Below, in pieces: positions 16,277-24,863 of a stretch of 64,000 bases of DNA. The stretch is from Nitratireductor luteus (lineage in GTDB: Bacteria; Pseudomonadota; Alphaproteobacteria; Rhizobiales; Rhizobiaceae), in contig NZ_JAOANW010000008.1 in assembly GCF_026162365.1 (NCBI RefSeq), positions 1-64,000 of the forward strand, in the 5' to 3' direction. The notes below the pieces were generated by a model. It saw nothing but the letters and a program-made list of their open reading frames with translations. It did not search any database and was not told the origin of the DNA. The translations under genes and the position numbers were made by a program. The first letter of the stretch is position 1, and each line of letters starts with the position of its first letter.

Positions 16277-18040
16277 TTAGCCGCCAGCGCTTGCTTTCTG
16301 CTCCTTGGTTGGCTTGGCGTCACGCTCGAAATTGACGATCTCGACCGGGATGAAGCGGAGCACGACCGCTCCGAACTTGCAGTGGTTGCGCAAATGCTCC
16401 TGCATCAGCTTCAGCTCGTATTGCGCCATGAACGGCAGGCTCGCGCGGGTCGGTTGGGGCTTCTTGTTGTCGAACAGTAGCCAGACGCAGACCTGATAAT
16501 CGCTGCCGACCACTTCGCGGATGTCGGCTTTGATATGCGCTAGATAGTCGGCCTTAGTCGGGGTCGGTGCGCTCGCGACATAGTTCAGGATTTCCGACAG
16601 GAACACCGGATCGTGGAGGAAGCTGTCGCAGTAAAAGCGGGTCTGAGCGAACAGATAGCTGATCGATGACGACCCTTTGTACGGCTTGCAATTGATGATC
16701 CGCATCGTGCCATCGTCGGTCAGATCGAGAATGTCACAAAATTCCTTATTCTGCCGGCTCGACCCGATCCGCAGCTTAGCCTGGTCGAAACGGATGCTCT
16801 GCGGGCGCAACACGCATGCTTGAGTATTGAACACCGCTTCGCGATTCTTGCGCGCGGTCTGGTCGGCAATCGAGATGCCGGCATAAAGCGGCTCGCACAC
16901 TTCCTCGCGCACTTGGTTGGTGACGAAGTCGGTCACGGATTGATAGAAATTTCCCTCAACCTGGCGCCAGGTCCCGCCGCTCAGGATGAAATGGCTGTCG
17001 TCGAGCTTATGCTCGAAGAGCATGCAGTCGTAGAGCGACCACCATTTGTACGAGAGGACGCGGTCTTCCTGATGTGAATAAGCGTAGATGCGCCGGGTGC
17101 GGAGCGTCTTGATAGTGACCTTGTCAAGATTCAGTGCGCGCGCCAGCTGCCCGACATCAAGAAAGGCGTAGATGCGATTGTCGCGCTTAGGATTGTCGGA
17201 ATAGCTGAAGCTATAATCGTCGTCGGCGATAAGCTCGGGGATCCACAGCTGGACAGGCTCGAGCTCTTTTGAACGTAAAGTGTCGATCAGTGCCTGATCG
17301 AGCAACTTGATCTGATCGTCATCGGCGGGCTTGAAGTTGCGGTAATTGGGGAAGAGGCTGGCAAAATCCTCGCTGTCATAAGCCGCAGCGAAACCGCGAC
17401 ACTGCTCGATCAGCCGGTCCCAGCTAAGCTTTTCGGTGCCGATAATCTTGATCGTGAGATGATCGCGGCCCTGCAGCGTGACCAGCGGATTGCCTTTGAG
17501 GTGCGCGGCAATGGACTTGAGATCCTCGGATTCGCTGAGGCCGAACACGAAGCTTTGCGACGGGCGCGCGACCTGTCGATCGATATGCGTAGGGGTTAGC
17601 GAGTGGCTCTGCGTCCGCGTTTGGCGAATTTCCTCGTTGCCACATAGATTCATCGCTGTCCGGATGCCGAAATCGGTCTGGATCTCCTTCCGCTGGATTA
17701 GAGACCCAGCGCTGCGGCCAAAGGTAGCGATGAATAGCTGACCATCGAGCGCTATAGCGAGAATGCCATTGGCGCTGTGACTCCAGGCGGCGAAGCTTTT
17801 CTGGTCCGTCGCGGCAATCTGGACATTGATGAAGTCGAGCCAAGGCGGATTGGCTTTTTTGGCGGAGGTCTCGAAATAGATGAACCGGCAGACCGCATCG
17901 TTAACTTCGAATTGATGCTCGCTGCTCTGGTGCCGCTTCACCAGCGTGTCGAAATCGATCACACTTTCAAAGGGCTTCCCTTCCTTCGCCAGATAAAGCG
18001 AGATCTGGCCCAACTCCTTTTCGCCGTCCTCATCCGCCAT
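16277..18040 (-). CDS. DUF6119 / TIGR04141-type sporadically distributed protein
   Basis: The 587-aa protein resembles the DUF6119 (TIGR04141) family, known for patchy occurrence in bacterial accessory regions. The opening SLYLAKEGKPFESVIDF and the late segment NCKPYKGSSSISYLFAQTRF correspond to the family's start and its lysine/serine-rich motif before a helical C-terminus. It has no signal peptide or membrane segment and is probably cytoplasmic. The biochemical activity is not known to me; the family is often suspected of a defence role. It stands alone between a regulator and the mobilization genes. A G-rich ribosome-binding site precedes ATG 18040. Confidence 0.7.
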   Translation of the reverse strand: MADEDGEKELGQISLYLAKEGKPFESVIDFDTLVKRHQSSEHQFEVNDAVCRFIYFETSAKKANPPWLDFINVQIAATDQKSFAAWSHSANGILAIALDGQLFIATFGRSAGSLIQRKEIQTDFGIRTAMNLCGNEEIRQTRTQSHSLTPTHIDRQVARPSQSFVFGLSESEDLKSIAAHLKGNPLVTLQGRDHLTIKIIGTEKLSWDRLIEQCRGFAAAYDSEDFASLFPNYRNFKPADDDQIKLLDQALIDTLRSKELEPVQLWIPELIADDDYSFSYSDNPKRDNRIYAFLDVGQLARALNLDKVTIKTLRTRRIYAYSHQEDRVLSYKWWSLYDCMLFEHKLDDSHFILSGGTWRQVEGNFYQSVTDFVTNQVREEVCEPLYAGISIADQTARKNREAVFNTQACVLRPQSIRFDQAKLRIGSSRQNKEFCDILDLTDDGTMRIINCKPYKGSSSISYLFAQTRFYCDSFLHDPVFLSEILNYVASAPTPTKADYLAHIKADIREVVGSDYQVCVWLLFDNKKPQPTRASLPFMAQYELKLMQEHLRNHCKFGAVVLRFIPVEIVNFERDAKPTKEQKASAGG

Positions 18041-18366
18041 CTTGCCACCCCCCAGAAGAGGTTAGCCCCGATATACTCAAAGGCAAGCATGAATTAATTG
18101 AACTTCGTCGGCACAACTATTGCCTACACGCGCCCAGGCGAGACGACTCATTTGGCAGCTGTTCAGGAAGGTCAGCTATTTTTGCCTCGTTCGACTGAAA
18201 GCAGATGCCAGTCCGCTAACGGCCCCTCCTGAGACGGCATCGGTATAGCTACAGCCGAGTTGCGCGCCTGGGTGGATAAGTTTTGTGGAATGGGGTTTGG
18301 CCGCGTTGACGGCTGCGACCAGGAATGTTGCCATTGCATACGAGGCGCAACGGCAGTCGGCGATAG
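18041..18366. other. Divergent intergenic region, no gene seen
   Basis: About 325 bp separate the DUF6119 gene from a divergent small gene. The region should carry promoters for both. No strong -35/-10 pair or repeat stands out. Confidence 0.5.
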
Positions 18367-18807
18367 ATGATTGGCATCGAAGAACAGTTGCGCGAGAAGC
18401 TGCGCAAGGTGGAAGCGCTCTATCTCGGCGCAGGAACAACCGGTGAGCGGGAGGCGGCCGGGGCCGCGAGCGAACGGCTGAAGGCCAGGCTGGCGGAGAT
18501 CCACCGTCAGGATCCGCCGGTGGAGATGCAATTCTCGATGCCCGATCCATGGGCGATTCGGCTCTTTGTGGCCTTGTGCCGGCGCTATGGCATCCGGCCC
18601 TATCGCTATCCACGGCAGCGGCACACAACGATCATGGTGCGCGCGCCGCGGCGATTTTTCGACACGGTGATCTGGCGGCAGTTTTCCGAACTGCACTCGG
18701 ACCTGTGGCTTCACTTCGAGGCGACGACCGAGCGGCTGATCCGCGAGGCGGTACATACGGATACGAGCGACGCCGAGACGATGGTGACGCCGACCGGCAG
18801 CGGCTGA
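18367..18807 (+). CDS. Conserved hypothetical protein next to relaxase
   Basis: The 146-aa protein has an N-terminal helical segment (EEQLREKLRKVEALYLGAG) resembling DUF2786-type helices and a C-terminal basic/aromatic part (RYPRQRHTTIMVRAPRRFF). I recall similar proteins encoded beside relaxases in alphaproteobacteria, but their role is unknown. It is convergent with the relaxase gene. It may bind DNA given its charge; this is inference only. Confidence 0.6.
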   Translation: MIGIEEQLREKLRKVEALYLGAGTTGEREAAGAASERLKARLAEIHRQDPPVEMQFSMPDPWAIRLFVALCRRYGIRPYRYPRQRHTTIMVRAPRRFFDTVIWRQFSELHSDLWLHFEATTERLIREAVHTDTSDAETMVTPTGSG

Positions 18808-18899
18808 GGCTTAGGCGGCCTTCCCGAGGCTGTAGCCACAACCTTCCAGTTCGAGGCCAGTGGTTCCCCGATCCGGCGGCTATGATAAATGCGACGCCG

Positions 18900-20999
18900 C
18901 TACATTCCGATGCCGATTCCACGCTGCCGCCCAAAGGTCCATTCGATGCCGCCGGTGGTTCGAACGCGGGCGCTGATGGTCTGGCCGATGCGCTTTTCCA
19001 GCATCGGCTCCCAAGGCACGAGATGGAGCTGGTGCCCGTTGTCGAGCATGGCGTAGCGGCCACTGGCGAGATTGGCGGCACCGACGAGCTTGCCGCGTGC
19101 TTCGTCGCCGATTTCCATGGCTGTGAAGATGCGGTCCCTGGCGTTGGCCATTTCGCGGCCCACGCGCGCCACTTCCTGTCGTTCCAGCGTGCGGTGCATG
19201 CCGCGCGGGAAGGTGATGACGCCGCTTGTCGCATCCCGTGTGGCGATGTCTATCTCGACCAGTCTGAAGGCGCGTTTGTCGAGCGCTTGGGTAACCTCCC
19301 GGCCAAAGCCCCTGGGCGCAAGCGTGGTCCGGTCGGGTGAGACAAGCTCGCGGTCGAGCCAAGTGGCGCCGTCACTGCCGATCTGCGCTTCGAGGTCGAC
19401 AGCCGAAAGCGTGCGCAGGGTGAAGTCCTTGCCCCTGTTGCGGGTGTCATAGGCAATGCCACGTTCGGGCAGGTCGGACGGCACCTTCCAATGATCGGCA
19501 TCGATGCGTTCGACGTGCCCTGCCCGGCGCAGCGCTTCAAGGCGACGGACATGGGACCGGATGAAGGCGTCGGGATCGCCGCCGATGCGCTCGATCTTTG
19601 CGCGCGCCAGTTCCAGGTGACGGCCTGGCCGGTAGACGCCGGTGCCGTCTGTGGCATCGCGGATGTTGATGTCGGCGGGTCTGGGCTCGGTCTTGGCCTG
19701 GACCGGCTCCAGGGCGACGATGTGACCTATGCCGATGTCATTGAGCCTTGCCGCATCAGCCATCTCCACATAATGGACGCGGCCATCGACCCCGTCGATG
19801 ACGACATGCAGCCGGTCGCTCATCTCGTCACCGGCCAGCCCCTTGGCCAGCACGCGGCCGATGATCGGCTCCCGGATGCCTTTCCCGTGCATTTCAAAGC
19901 AGCCGGGCGAGCGCTCTTCGGCGAGGTCGTGTGCTGTCAGTGCCCGGTGCATGGTCTTGATGATGTCGTTGCGCATGCCGAGGTCCTTCAACGTCTCCTC
20001 GGCGTTGTCGGACAGCGACCATTGTCCGGTGTCGATTTCTTCGGCCAGTCCCATGCGCTCCAGCTTGCGCACCCGGTCGATCAGCAGATAGCGGTTGGCG
20101 CGGATGGTGAAGCTGTCGCTGGCATTGGGATTGAGATCGATCAGGTCGTGGTCCCGTTGCTCGGCGATCAGCATCCGGTCGAGCCGGGTCAGCCGGTCGG
20201 CGTCGACTTCCCTGGCCAGCTTTTGGGCAACCTCCAACTCGCTCTGCGGTCCGAGTTCCAGCGTCAGCCGTTCCGATGCCCGGTGGCGAATGCCATGGGC
20301 GATGTAGTCGCCGGCGATGTTGAGGATCTTGCCGTCATCGGTGACGCCGCGCACCAGGATATGGGTGTGCGGGTGGCCGGTGTTGTGGTGGTCGATCGCT
20401 ACCCAGTCGAGCCGGGTGTCGAGGTCGTCTTCCATTTGCCGCATCAGGTCACGGGTAAAGCCGCGCAGGTCATTGAGCTCGGCGGCGTCTTCCGGTGCGA
20501 CGATGAAGCGGAACTGATGTCGGTCCGCGCGCCCGCGTTCGATGAAGGCCTTGCCGTCGGCCTCGTCTAGATAGGCGGAATAGACGCGGCCCTTCTCGCC
20601 GTCCCGGGTTACGCCGTCGCGTTCGAGATAGCGCAGATGCGCATCGACCGCCTTGGCGCTGGTGACGAAGCTGCGGCCGCCACGCCCAACATTGAGCTTC
20701 ACCACACGGGCCTTCACAACTACCCTGCGCGAGCGAAAGCGCATCCCGCCTTCATAGCGCTTCCAGCCGGCGTTCTCCCTGGGAAACGATGCTGCCAATT
20801 TGGCGCCGCGGCCGCGGGCGTTGAAGCGGCCGCTCCCCCTTCCGGCGGACCTGCCGATGCGACGCGGATCGCCGCCGGCCTTGCGCACCGCCATTTCCAC
20901 CTGGCGGCGGAAGGAGTTTCCGCCCGACGTGCCGCCGCCGCCCCGGCTGCGCGGTGGTCCCGGCCGGACGCGGAAGATGTCATCGAACTCGTCTGCCAT
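18900..20999 (-). CDS. MOBP-type relaxase with DUF3363 (VirD2-like)
   Basis: This protein would nick the transfer origin and pilot single-stranded DNA during mobilization. Of 699 aa, the N-terminal part is basic and Gly-rich. The relaxase core follows, with HQFRFIVAPEDA and the histidine cluster DHHNTGHPHTHILVRG near residues 200-214, which forms the metal site. A long DUF3363 C-terminal region comes after. An in-frame ATG at 21161 exists, but MADEFDDIFRVRPG at 20999 is the familiar start of the family. No secretion genes accompany it, so transfer would need a helper. Confidence 0.9.
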   Translation of the reverse strand: MADEFDDIFRVRPGPPRSRGGGGTSGGNSFRRQVEMAVRKAGGDPRRIGRSAGRGSGRFNARGRGAKLAASFPRENAGWKRYEGGMRFRSRRVVVKARVVKLNVGRGGRSFVTSAKAVDAHLRYLERDGVTRDGEKGRVYSAYLDEADGKAFIERGRADRHQFRFIVAPEDAAELNDLRGFTRDLMRQMEDDLDTRLDWVAIDHHNTGHPHTHILVRGVTDDGKILNIAGDYIAHGIRHRASERLTLELGPQSELEVAQKLAREVDADRLTRLDRMLIAEQRDHDLIDLNPNASDSFTIRANRYLLIDRVRKLERMGLAEEIDTGQWSLSDNAEETLKDLGMRNDIIKTMHRALTAHDLAEERSPGCFEMHGKGIREPIIGRVLAKGLAGDEMSDRLHVVIDGVDGRVHYVEMADAARLNDIGIGHIVALEPVQAKTEPRPADINIRDATDGTGVYRPGRHLELARAKIERIGGDPDAFIRSHVRRLEALRRAGHVERIDADHWKVPSDLPERGIAYDTRNRGKDFTLRTLSAVDLEAQIGSDGATWLDRELVSPDRTTLAPRGFGREVTQALDKRAFRLVEIDIATRDATSGVITFPRGMHRTLERQEVARVGREMANARDRIFTAMEIGDEARGKLVGAANLASGRYAMLDNGHQLHLVPWEPMLEKRIGQTISARVRTTGGIEWTFGRQRGIGIGM

Positions 21000-21175
21000 G
21001 AGAGCTGACATGGACCGATGATTCCGGGCGTTCAAGGGCGAAAACCGCGCGATCGCATAGGGGCGGACATAAACGTAAGGAGGGCGTAGCTGCCTGATTG
21101 AACCTCTCAACGGCACCATGCCAGGCCATTGAAGCCACGATAAAATCCGACCCGCTGGCACCAGCCTGCTTCATG

Positions 21176-21285
21176 ATGGTGCCGCAATGGCACCATGTCA
21201 AAGTTAAAAAAACAATGTGCAGACAATGACTTAACGACCAACGGGAGGGCAAACGCGAGTTCGCTTTATCTTGCCCTCCGCCTTT
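21176..21285. other. Candidate origin of transfer (oriT)
   Basis: Upstream of the relaxase gene are two inverted repeats. ATGGTGCC/GGCACCAT lies at 21176-21196, with a further GGCACCATG copy at 21112. A 9-bp pair, GGAGGGCAA at 21244-21252 and TTGCCCTCC at 21271-21279, follows. The right arm overlaps TATCTTGC at 21267-21274, which resembles the nick core of MOBP origins (ATCCTGC/ATCTTG). The repeats are seen directly; nicking is inferred. Confidence 0.45.
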
Positions 21286-21382
21286 TCCGTCCTTTCCGCA
21301 CCTCCTGCCGGTAATCCAGCCAGGCGCGAACCTGCCTGACTGCACACCGAAACGGTCACCGCCGCGCGCGGGAACGCCGTCC

Positions 21383-21766
21383 TCATGGCGTTCCTCCGTC
21401 GTTCGCGCGGGCCACGAAAATACTGCCGCCCTGCGCCTCCATATCGGCGGAATCGCGCACCGGAACTGCAACACGGGCGTCGCCGGATTGCGCCTCGAAC
21501 CGCAGCGCGGCGGCAGCCCGCATGGCGGTCGAGCGCATGACGGACAGCGGTGCCTCGCGCCGGTCGGGCGGCGGTGGCGGTGCCGATGATGGCGGTCTGG
21601 ATGCAGCCACGCCGCCGAGAATCGGCGCGAGCGCGGCGACATAGACGCGCGTCTCGGCGTCGGATTTCTTCGCAGGGATTAGCACCACTTCGGCGTCGAC
21701 GACGAGCGTGCGGATGCGGCCGGAATATCCGGTCTTGGTCTTCTGGAATGCGCCGATACTAGCCAT
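21383..21766 (-). CDS. DUF736-like protein with divergent C-terminus
   Basis: The first 45 residues (MASIGAFQKTKTGYSGRIRT and a following VVLIPAKKSDAE segment) match the start of DUF736 proteins, small proteins common on rhizobial plasmids and conjugative elements. Instead of the usual DUF736 end, the sequence turns into a Pro/Ser/Ala-rich tail, so the gene appears rearranged or fused. An upstream in-frame start at 21886 is less likely. It is divergent from the SeqA-like gene. Confidence 0.6.
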   Translation of the reverse strand: MASIGAFQKTKTGYSGRIRTLVVDAEVVLIPAKKSDAETRVYVAALAPILGGVAASRPPSSAPPPPPDRREAPLSVMRSTAMRAAAALRFEAQSGDARVAVPVRDSADMEAQGGSIFVARANDGGTP

Positions 21767-21876
21767 GAGAATCTCCCTCGGTTGCGGGGTGGTGAAAAGT
21801 GTCAGTGCGTCGGCGCGGGCCTGCCCGGCCAGGGAGGGAGGGCGGAGCCCGCACGGCCCCTGCTCCAATTTGCTTG

Positions 21877-21906
21877 TTGACAGCAAATAGCACTATTTGC
21901 TATTTA
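21877..21906 (+). promoter_or_regulatory. Promoter with embedded palindromic operator
   Basis: A -35 box TTGACA (21877-21882) and a -10-like TATTTA (21901-21906) flank a perfect 8-bp inverted repeat, GCAAATAG at 21883-21890 and CTATTTGC at 21893-21900. The palindrome fills the spacer exactly, a classic layout for repression of the downstream gene at 21934. The regulator is not identified. Confidence 0.55.
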
Positions 21907-21933
21907 AAAGCATAATCAAGCCAGGAGACACCC

Positions 21934-22341
21934 ATGTCCAGAACCATCGCCATCTCGACCGACGTTTTTGCCGCCATTTGGGCGCAACGCCAGGAAGGAG
22001 AGGAAGCAGAAGATACGATCCTGCGTCGCGTGCTGGGATGTGGCACAGCAGAGAAGCACGGTGCAGCCGAGTCGACCCCTGCGGACGGGGGTGTTCACGA
22101 CACGCGAAACGGCGTGCATTTCCCGGAAGGTTTTCGCGCCATTCGCACCTACAAGCGCAAGGAATATGCGGCGGTGGCGACCGCTGGCGTCTGGGTGCGC
22201 GAGGATACGGGGGCGCGCTATCCGACGCTCAATCAACTGAACGATACGATTGCCGCCGGGCCGGAAAATATCTGGAACGGCAACTGGAAGTATCGCGGTA
22301 GTGACGGAAGCTTGTGCTCCATCAATGATTTGCGGCGCTAG
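21934..22341 (+). CDS. Small protein with SeqA-like N-terminus
   Basis: The 135-aa protein starts with a segment (TIAISTDVFAAIWAQRQEG and EDTILRRVLG) like the N-terminal oligomerisation/ribbon-helix domain of SeqA-type proteins. A conserved C-terminal segment has WVREDTGARYPTLNQLNDTI and NIWNGNWKYR, resembling domains found with restriction-modification or DNA-binding proteins. AGGAGA precedes the ATG. It has its own strong promoter with a palindromic operator and sits at the border between mobilization genes and the restriction-modification cargo. Function is unknown; DNA binding is inferred. Confidence 0.6.
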   Translation: MSRTIAISTDVFAAIWAQRQEGEEAEDTILRRVLGCGTAEKHGAAESTPADGGVHDTRNGVHFPEGFRAIRTYKRKEYAAVATAGVWVREDTGARYPTLNQLNDTIAAGPENIWNGNWKYRGSDGSLCSINDLRR

Positions 22342-22362
22342 GGCCGTGCCGAAATCAGTGGG

Positions 22363-22387
22363 CGGCTCCGCTTTGGTAACGGAGCCG
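22363..22387. terminator. Hairpin between convergent genes
   Basis: CGGCTCCG at 22363-22370 pairs with CGGAGCCG at 22380-22387 around a 9-nt loop, between the SeqA-like gene and the convergent DUF3883 gene. The U-tract is weak. Confidence 0.45.
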
Positions 22388-22405
22388 TTATAGCACGATG
22401 CTTAC

Positions 22406-23235
22406 TCAGGGTTCGAGATCTTCAGCGGCGGCAAGCCATCCTGCGCGGCCTGCGCTGAACTGAAATGCCTGGGACTCGGTAAACACAAGGGATGCAGCCG
22501 GGTTCTGAATGACGCGGATTATGGGCCGATATGTGGCGGCATCTTCGACAACGACGAGCAGGAAATTGCCCCCGTGATGGTTCGCCGCCTCGAATTCTAG
22601 CGCCGTGAGGGTAACACTGGCCCCCCGGCCGGCGAAGCTCTTGACCTCAACCACAAACGCCTGTCCGTCCTTCCGCACCCATAGGTCGAACCCGTAACCG
22701 CGCCTCTGATTGTAGTAAACGACTTCCCAGCCCGCCGCCGCGAAGACCTTGCCGATAAGCAGCTCGGAATCGGCTCCGCTATTGGCCTGCGGTGCAGCCG
22801 GAGGGGAAAGAAGTTCTTCGGGTGCTTCGGCGTCGGGGATTCGCAGAACAGTCGGTGCGCGCTGCGCTGGCGCCGGTCTGGTCCGTGCGGGCCGTTGCCG
22901 TGGACGACCGGTGACGTCTTCTTCCGCCTCGGCTTCCTCGGTCACAGTGCTGGCCAAAGCGCGGGTCAGGAGAAGTTCGTTTTCAACCCGAACAGCGCGC
23001 TCGCCTAGGGAGAACAGGGAGAAGGTGTGGCGGGCCACGTCCCGCCAATTGTTGTAAGGCTTACGCGGATTGTTGCCTGCGCCGTCCGGTATCCTGTCTT
23101 CTACCAGCTGCCGCAAGGCCTGCTTCTGCGGCCCGGCAAGAAGCCTGAACGCAGCAATGCGCGCAACGGCGGGATCAACCTCGACTTCCGTTCGGATGCG
23201 TGAGACGAACAGATCGAACTCGTCAACATCTACAT
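22406..23235 (-). pseudogene. DUF3883 (NOV-type) C-terminal part of a frameshifted gene
   Basis: The C-terminal 110 residues form a DUF3883-type domain with GYGFDLWVRKDG and FVVEVKSFAG (the D...E-x-K core of PD-(D/E)XK-like folds), followed by FLLVVVED. Upstream of the first possible start (TTG at 23116) the frame stays open back past 23230 and encodes DEFDLFVSRIRTEVEV, a typical continuation of the preceding gene's end. There is no good start codon there. The most likely reading is one protein of about 440 aa broken by a one-base frameshift near 23230. A nuclease-like or DNA-sensing role is inferred from the domain. Confidence 0.65.
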
Positions 23236-23733
23236 ACCGGCGGAGCGGGCCAATACGTCGAGGATGGCCTGATAGGGTCTTATGTTGAAGGCGGCATACT
23301 CATCCGCCCGTCCCCGCGAATACCAGGGAACACGGCAGAACCGGATGCCAGCAAGTTGATTCTCCAGAACCTCGACTGTGTCCGTCGCGGTCGCGAGCGC
23401 TATTCCTGCCGGTGTCAGGCGGATGTCCTGCCAGCGGCGGGCATCGATCCGCTCGATCAGCCGCAGCGGTGTATCCATCGCCAGAAAGTAGTGCCTGTTG
23501 ATAACGACGGCGGGGACCGGCGTGTCGATTTCAAGGTTGCGGGCAAGGTTTCGATAGTGGCCCGGCGTGAGCGTGAGGGCATGAGCGGCACCGGCATCAT
23601 GCAGGTAGGAGGCGATCTGCTGTAGCCGGACGGCGCTCAGATGGACGCGGGTCAGGAGCCACCATCCCCTGTCGCCACGATCTCCCTCATCCAGCCGTGC
23701 CGTCAGCGCGTCTCTTAACTCTCCAAACGTCAT
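23230..23733 (-). pseudogene. N-terminal part of the frameshifted DUF3883 gene
   Basis: The 167-aa frame starts at ATG 23733 and ends at TAG in AAFNIRPYQAILDVLARSAGM. Such a segment is normally followed by a helix like DEFDLFVSRI, found here in the next frame just after the stop. The N-terminal part resembles a winged-helix or specificity region (LTPAGIALATA, TVEVLENQLAGIRF). It is divergent from the HNH nuclease gene, about 95 bp away. It could be a natural pseudogene, a programmed shift or an assembly error. Confidence 0.6.
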
Positions 23734-23828
23734 AATCCCCCAAAGGGCCGAAAAGGACCCTACCCGATTCTTTTTCTTGAATTTTCCAGCCGAGTCTGCC
23801 CCCTTGGAGGGGGAAATGAAGAGGTATT

Positions 23829-24863
23829 ATGGCCCGTCGGCAAAGCTATACTAGAGTCGTTCGCTCGAATTTTCAGAGTCCTGACCATGTCAAGGGCATG
23901 GGAGATAGGGTTTTTCGGGGATTCCAGTGTCTAAATAAGGATTGTATAAACTTTATATTCGTGCGCGAAGACAGCCTGGACGCTGACTTCTCCGTCAATT
24001 GCGAAGCGTGCGGCTTCGTACATGCCGCTGGCGAAACGGTCAGCCTTTATGACTATGAACTGCTGCGTGACGATGAAAAAATTGAAGATGGCGCGTTTCA
24101 AATATTGCACGACGATCACCTCAAAGACGCGCAACGCTACAAATATTGTATCGTCTGCGGCACTCTAAAGCCCCTCGAACAATTCGATCGCCACAGCGCC
24201 CGCGCCAGCGGGCGTCAGGGGGAGTGCACGCTGTGCAAACAGGTTTACAACAGCATCAAAAACCAGACGCGCCTGGTCGAACAACACCGGGAAGCCAGCC
24301 AAAAGCGCCGTCTCTATACCCAGTTCGAGCAACCGTCGAAGCTGGATATCAGAGCGATCTATGACCGTTTTGGTTGCCGATGCTTCAAGTGCGGCGTCGA
24401 TCTCGCTAGCGATCTGGAGGCCGGAGCGTTGCAGAAGCTAGGCAATCTCGACCACACGCTCCCAGTGTTTTATCTCTGGCCGCTGACCACCAATAACGCC
24501 ACCCTGCTCTGCCGCAATCACAACGGTGAGAAAGCCGAGAAGTGGCCAGGAGCTTATTATGAGGATGCGGAACTAAGACGCCTGTCGGCGCTCACCGGCA
24601 TCGAGTACCGGCTGATGGCAGGCACGCCGAATTTCAACCCGGAGGCTCTGGAATGGCTGGGGAAGCCGGAATTTGTGGAAAGCCTGTTCGAGAAGTTTGC
24701 GCGCTACCCGCATGAACTGCTTCGGTTGCGTAACCGCATCCTGGCCGCAACAGGTTTCGATTTTCTCGACAGCTCCGCCCGGATTTCCCCCGATTGGCGC
24801 AAGAACGCCGATGCCCTGAGAGGCGCTACCGCCGCCGGAACAGAAGATACTGATGGTGCGTAA
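23829..24863 (+). CDS. HNH-family endonuclease, probable type II restriction enzyme
   Basis: The 344-aa protein has three cysteine-rich sites: CLNKDC with CEAC, CIVC with CTLC, and CFKC. The last opens an HNH nuclease core that continues with LDHTLPVFYLWPLTTNN and LLCRNHNGEKAEKWPG (about residues 185-245). This resembles zinc-bound HNH restriction endonucleases. The gene is convergent with the large methyltransferase and overlaps its 3' end by 38 bp, so the two form a restriction-modification pair. The recognition site cannot be deduced. A purine-rich ribosome-binding site (AAGAGG) precedes the start. Confidence 0.8.
   Translation: MARRQSYTRVVRSNFQSPDHVKGMGDRVFRGFQCLNKDCINFIFVREDSLDADFSVNCEACGFVHAAGETVSLYDYELLRDDEKIEDGAFQILHDDHLKDAQRYKYCIVCGTLKPLEQFDRHSARASGRQGECTLCKQVYNSIKNQTRLVEQHREASQKRRLYTQFEQPSKLDIRAIYDRFGCRCFKCGVDLASDLEAGALQKLGNLDHTLPVFYLWPLTTNNATLLCRNHNGEKAEKWPGAYYEDAELRRLSALTGIEYRLMAGTPNFNPEALEWLGKPEFVESLFEKFARYPHELLRLRNRILAATGFDFLDSSARISPDWRKNADALRGATAAGTEDTDGA

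Noticed and set aside
19491-20570. 359-aa frame antisense to the relaxase
   Set aside because: No family features; the relaxase has the metal-binding histidine cluster on the other strand.
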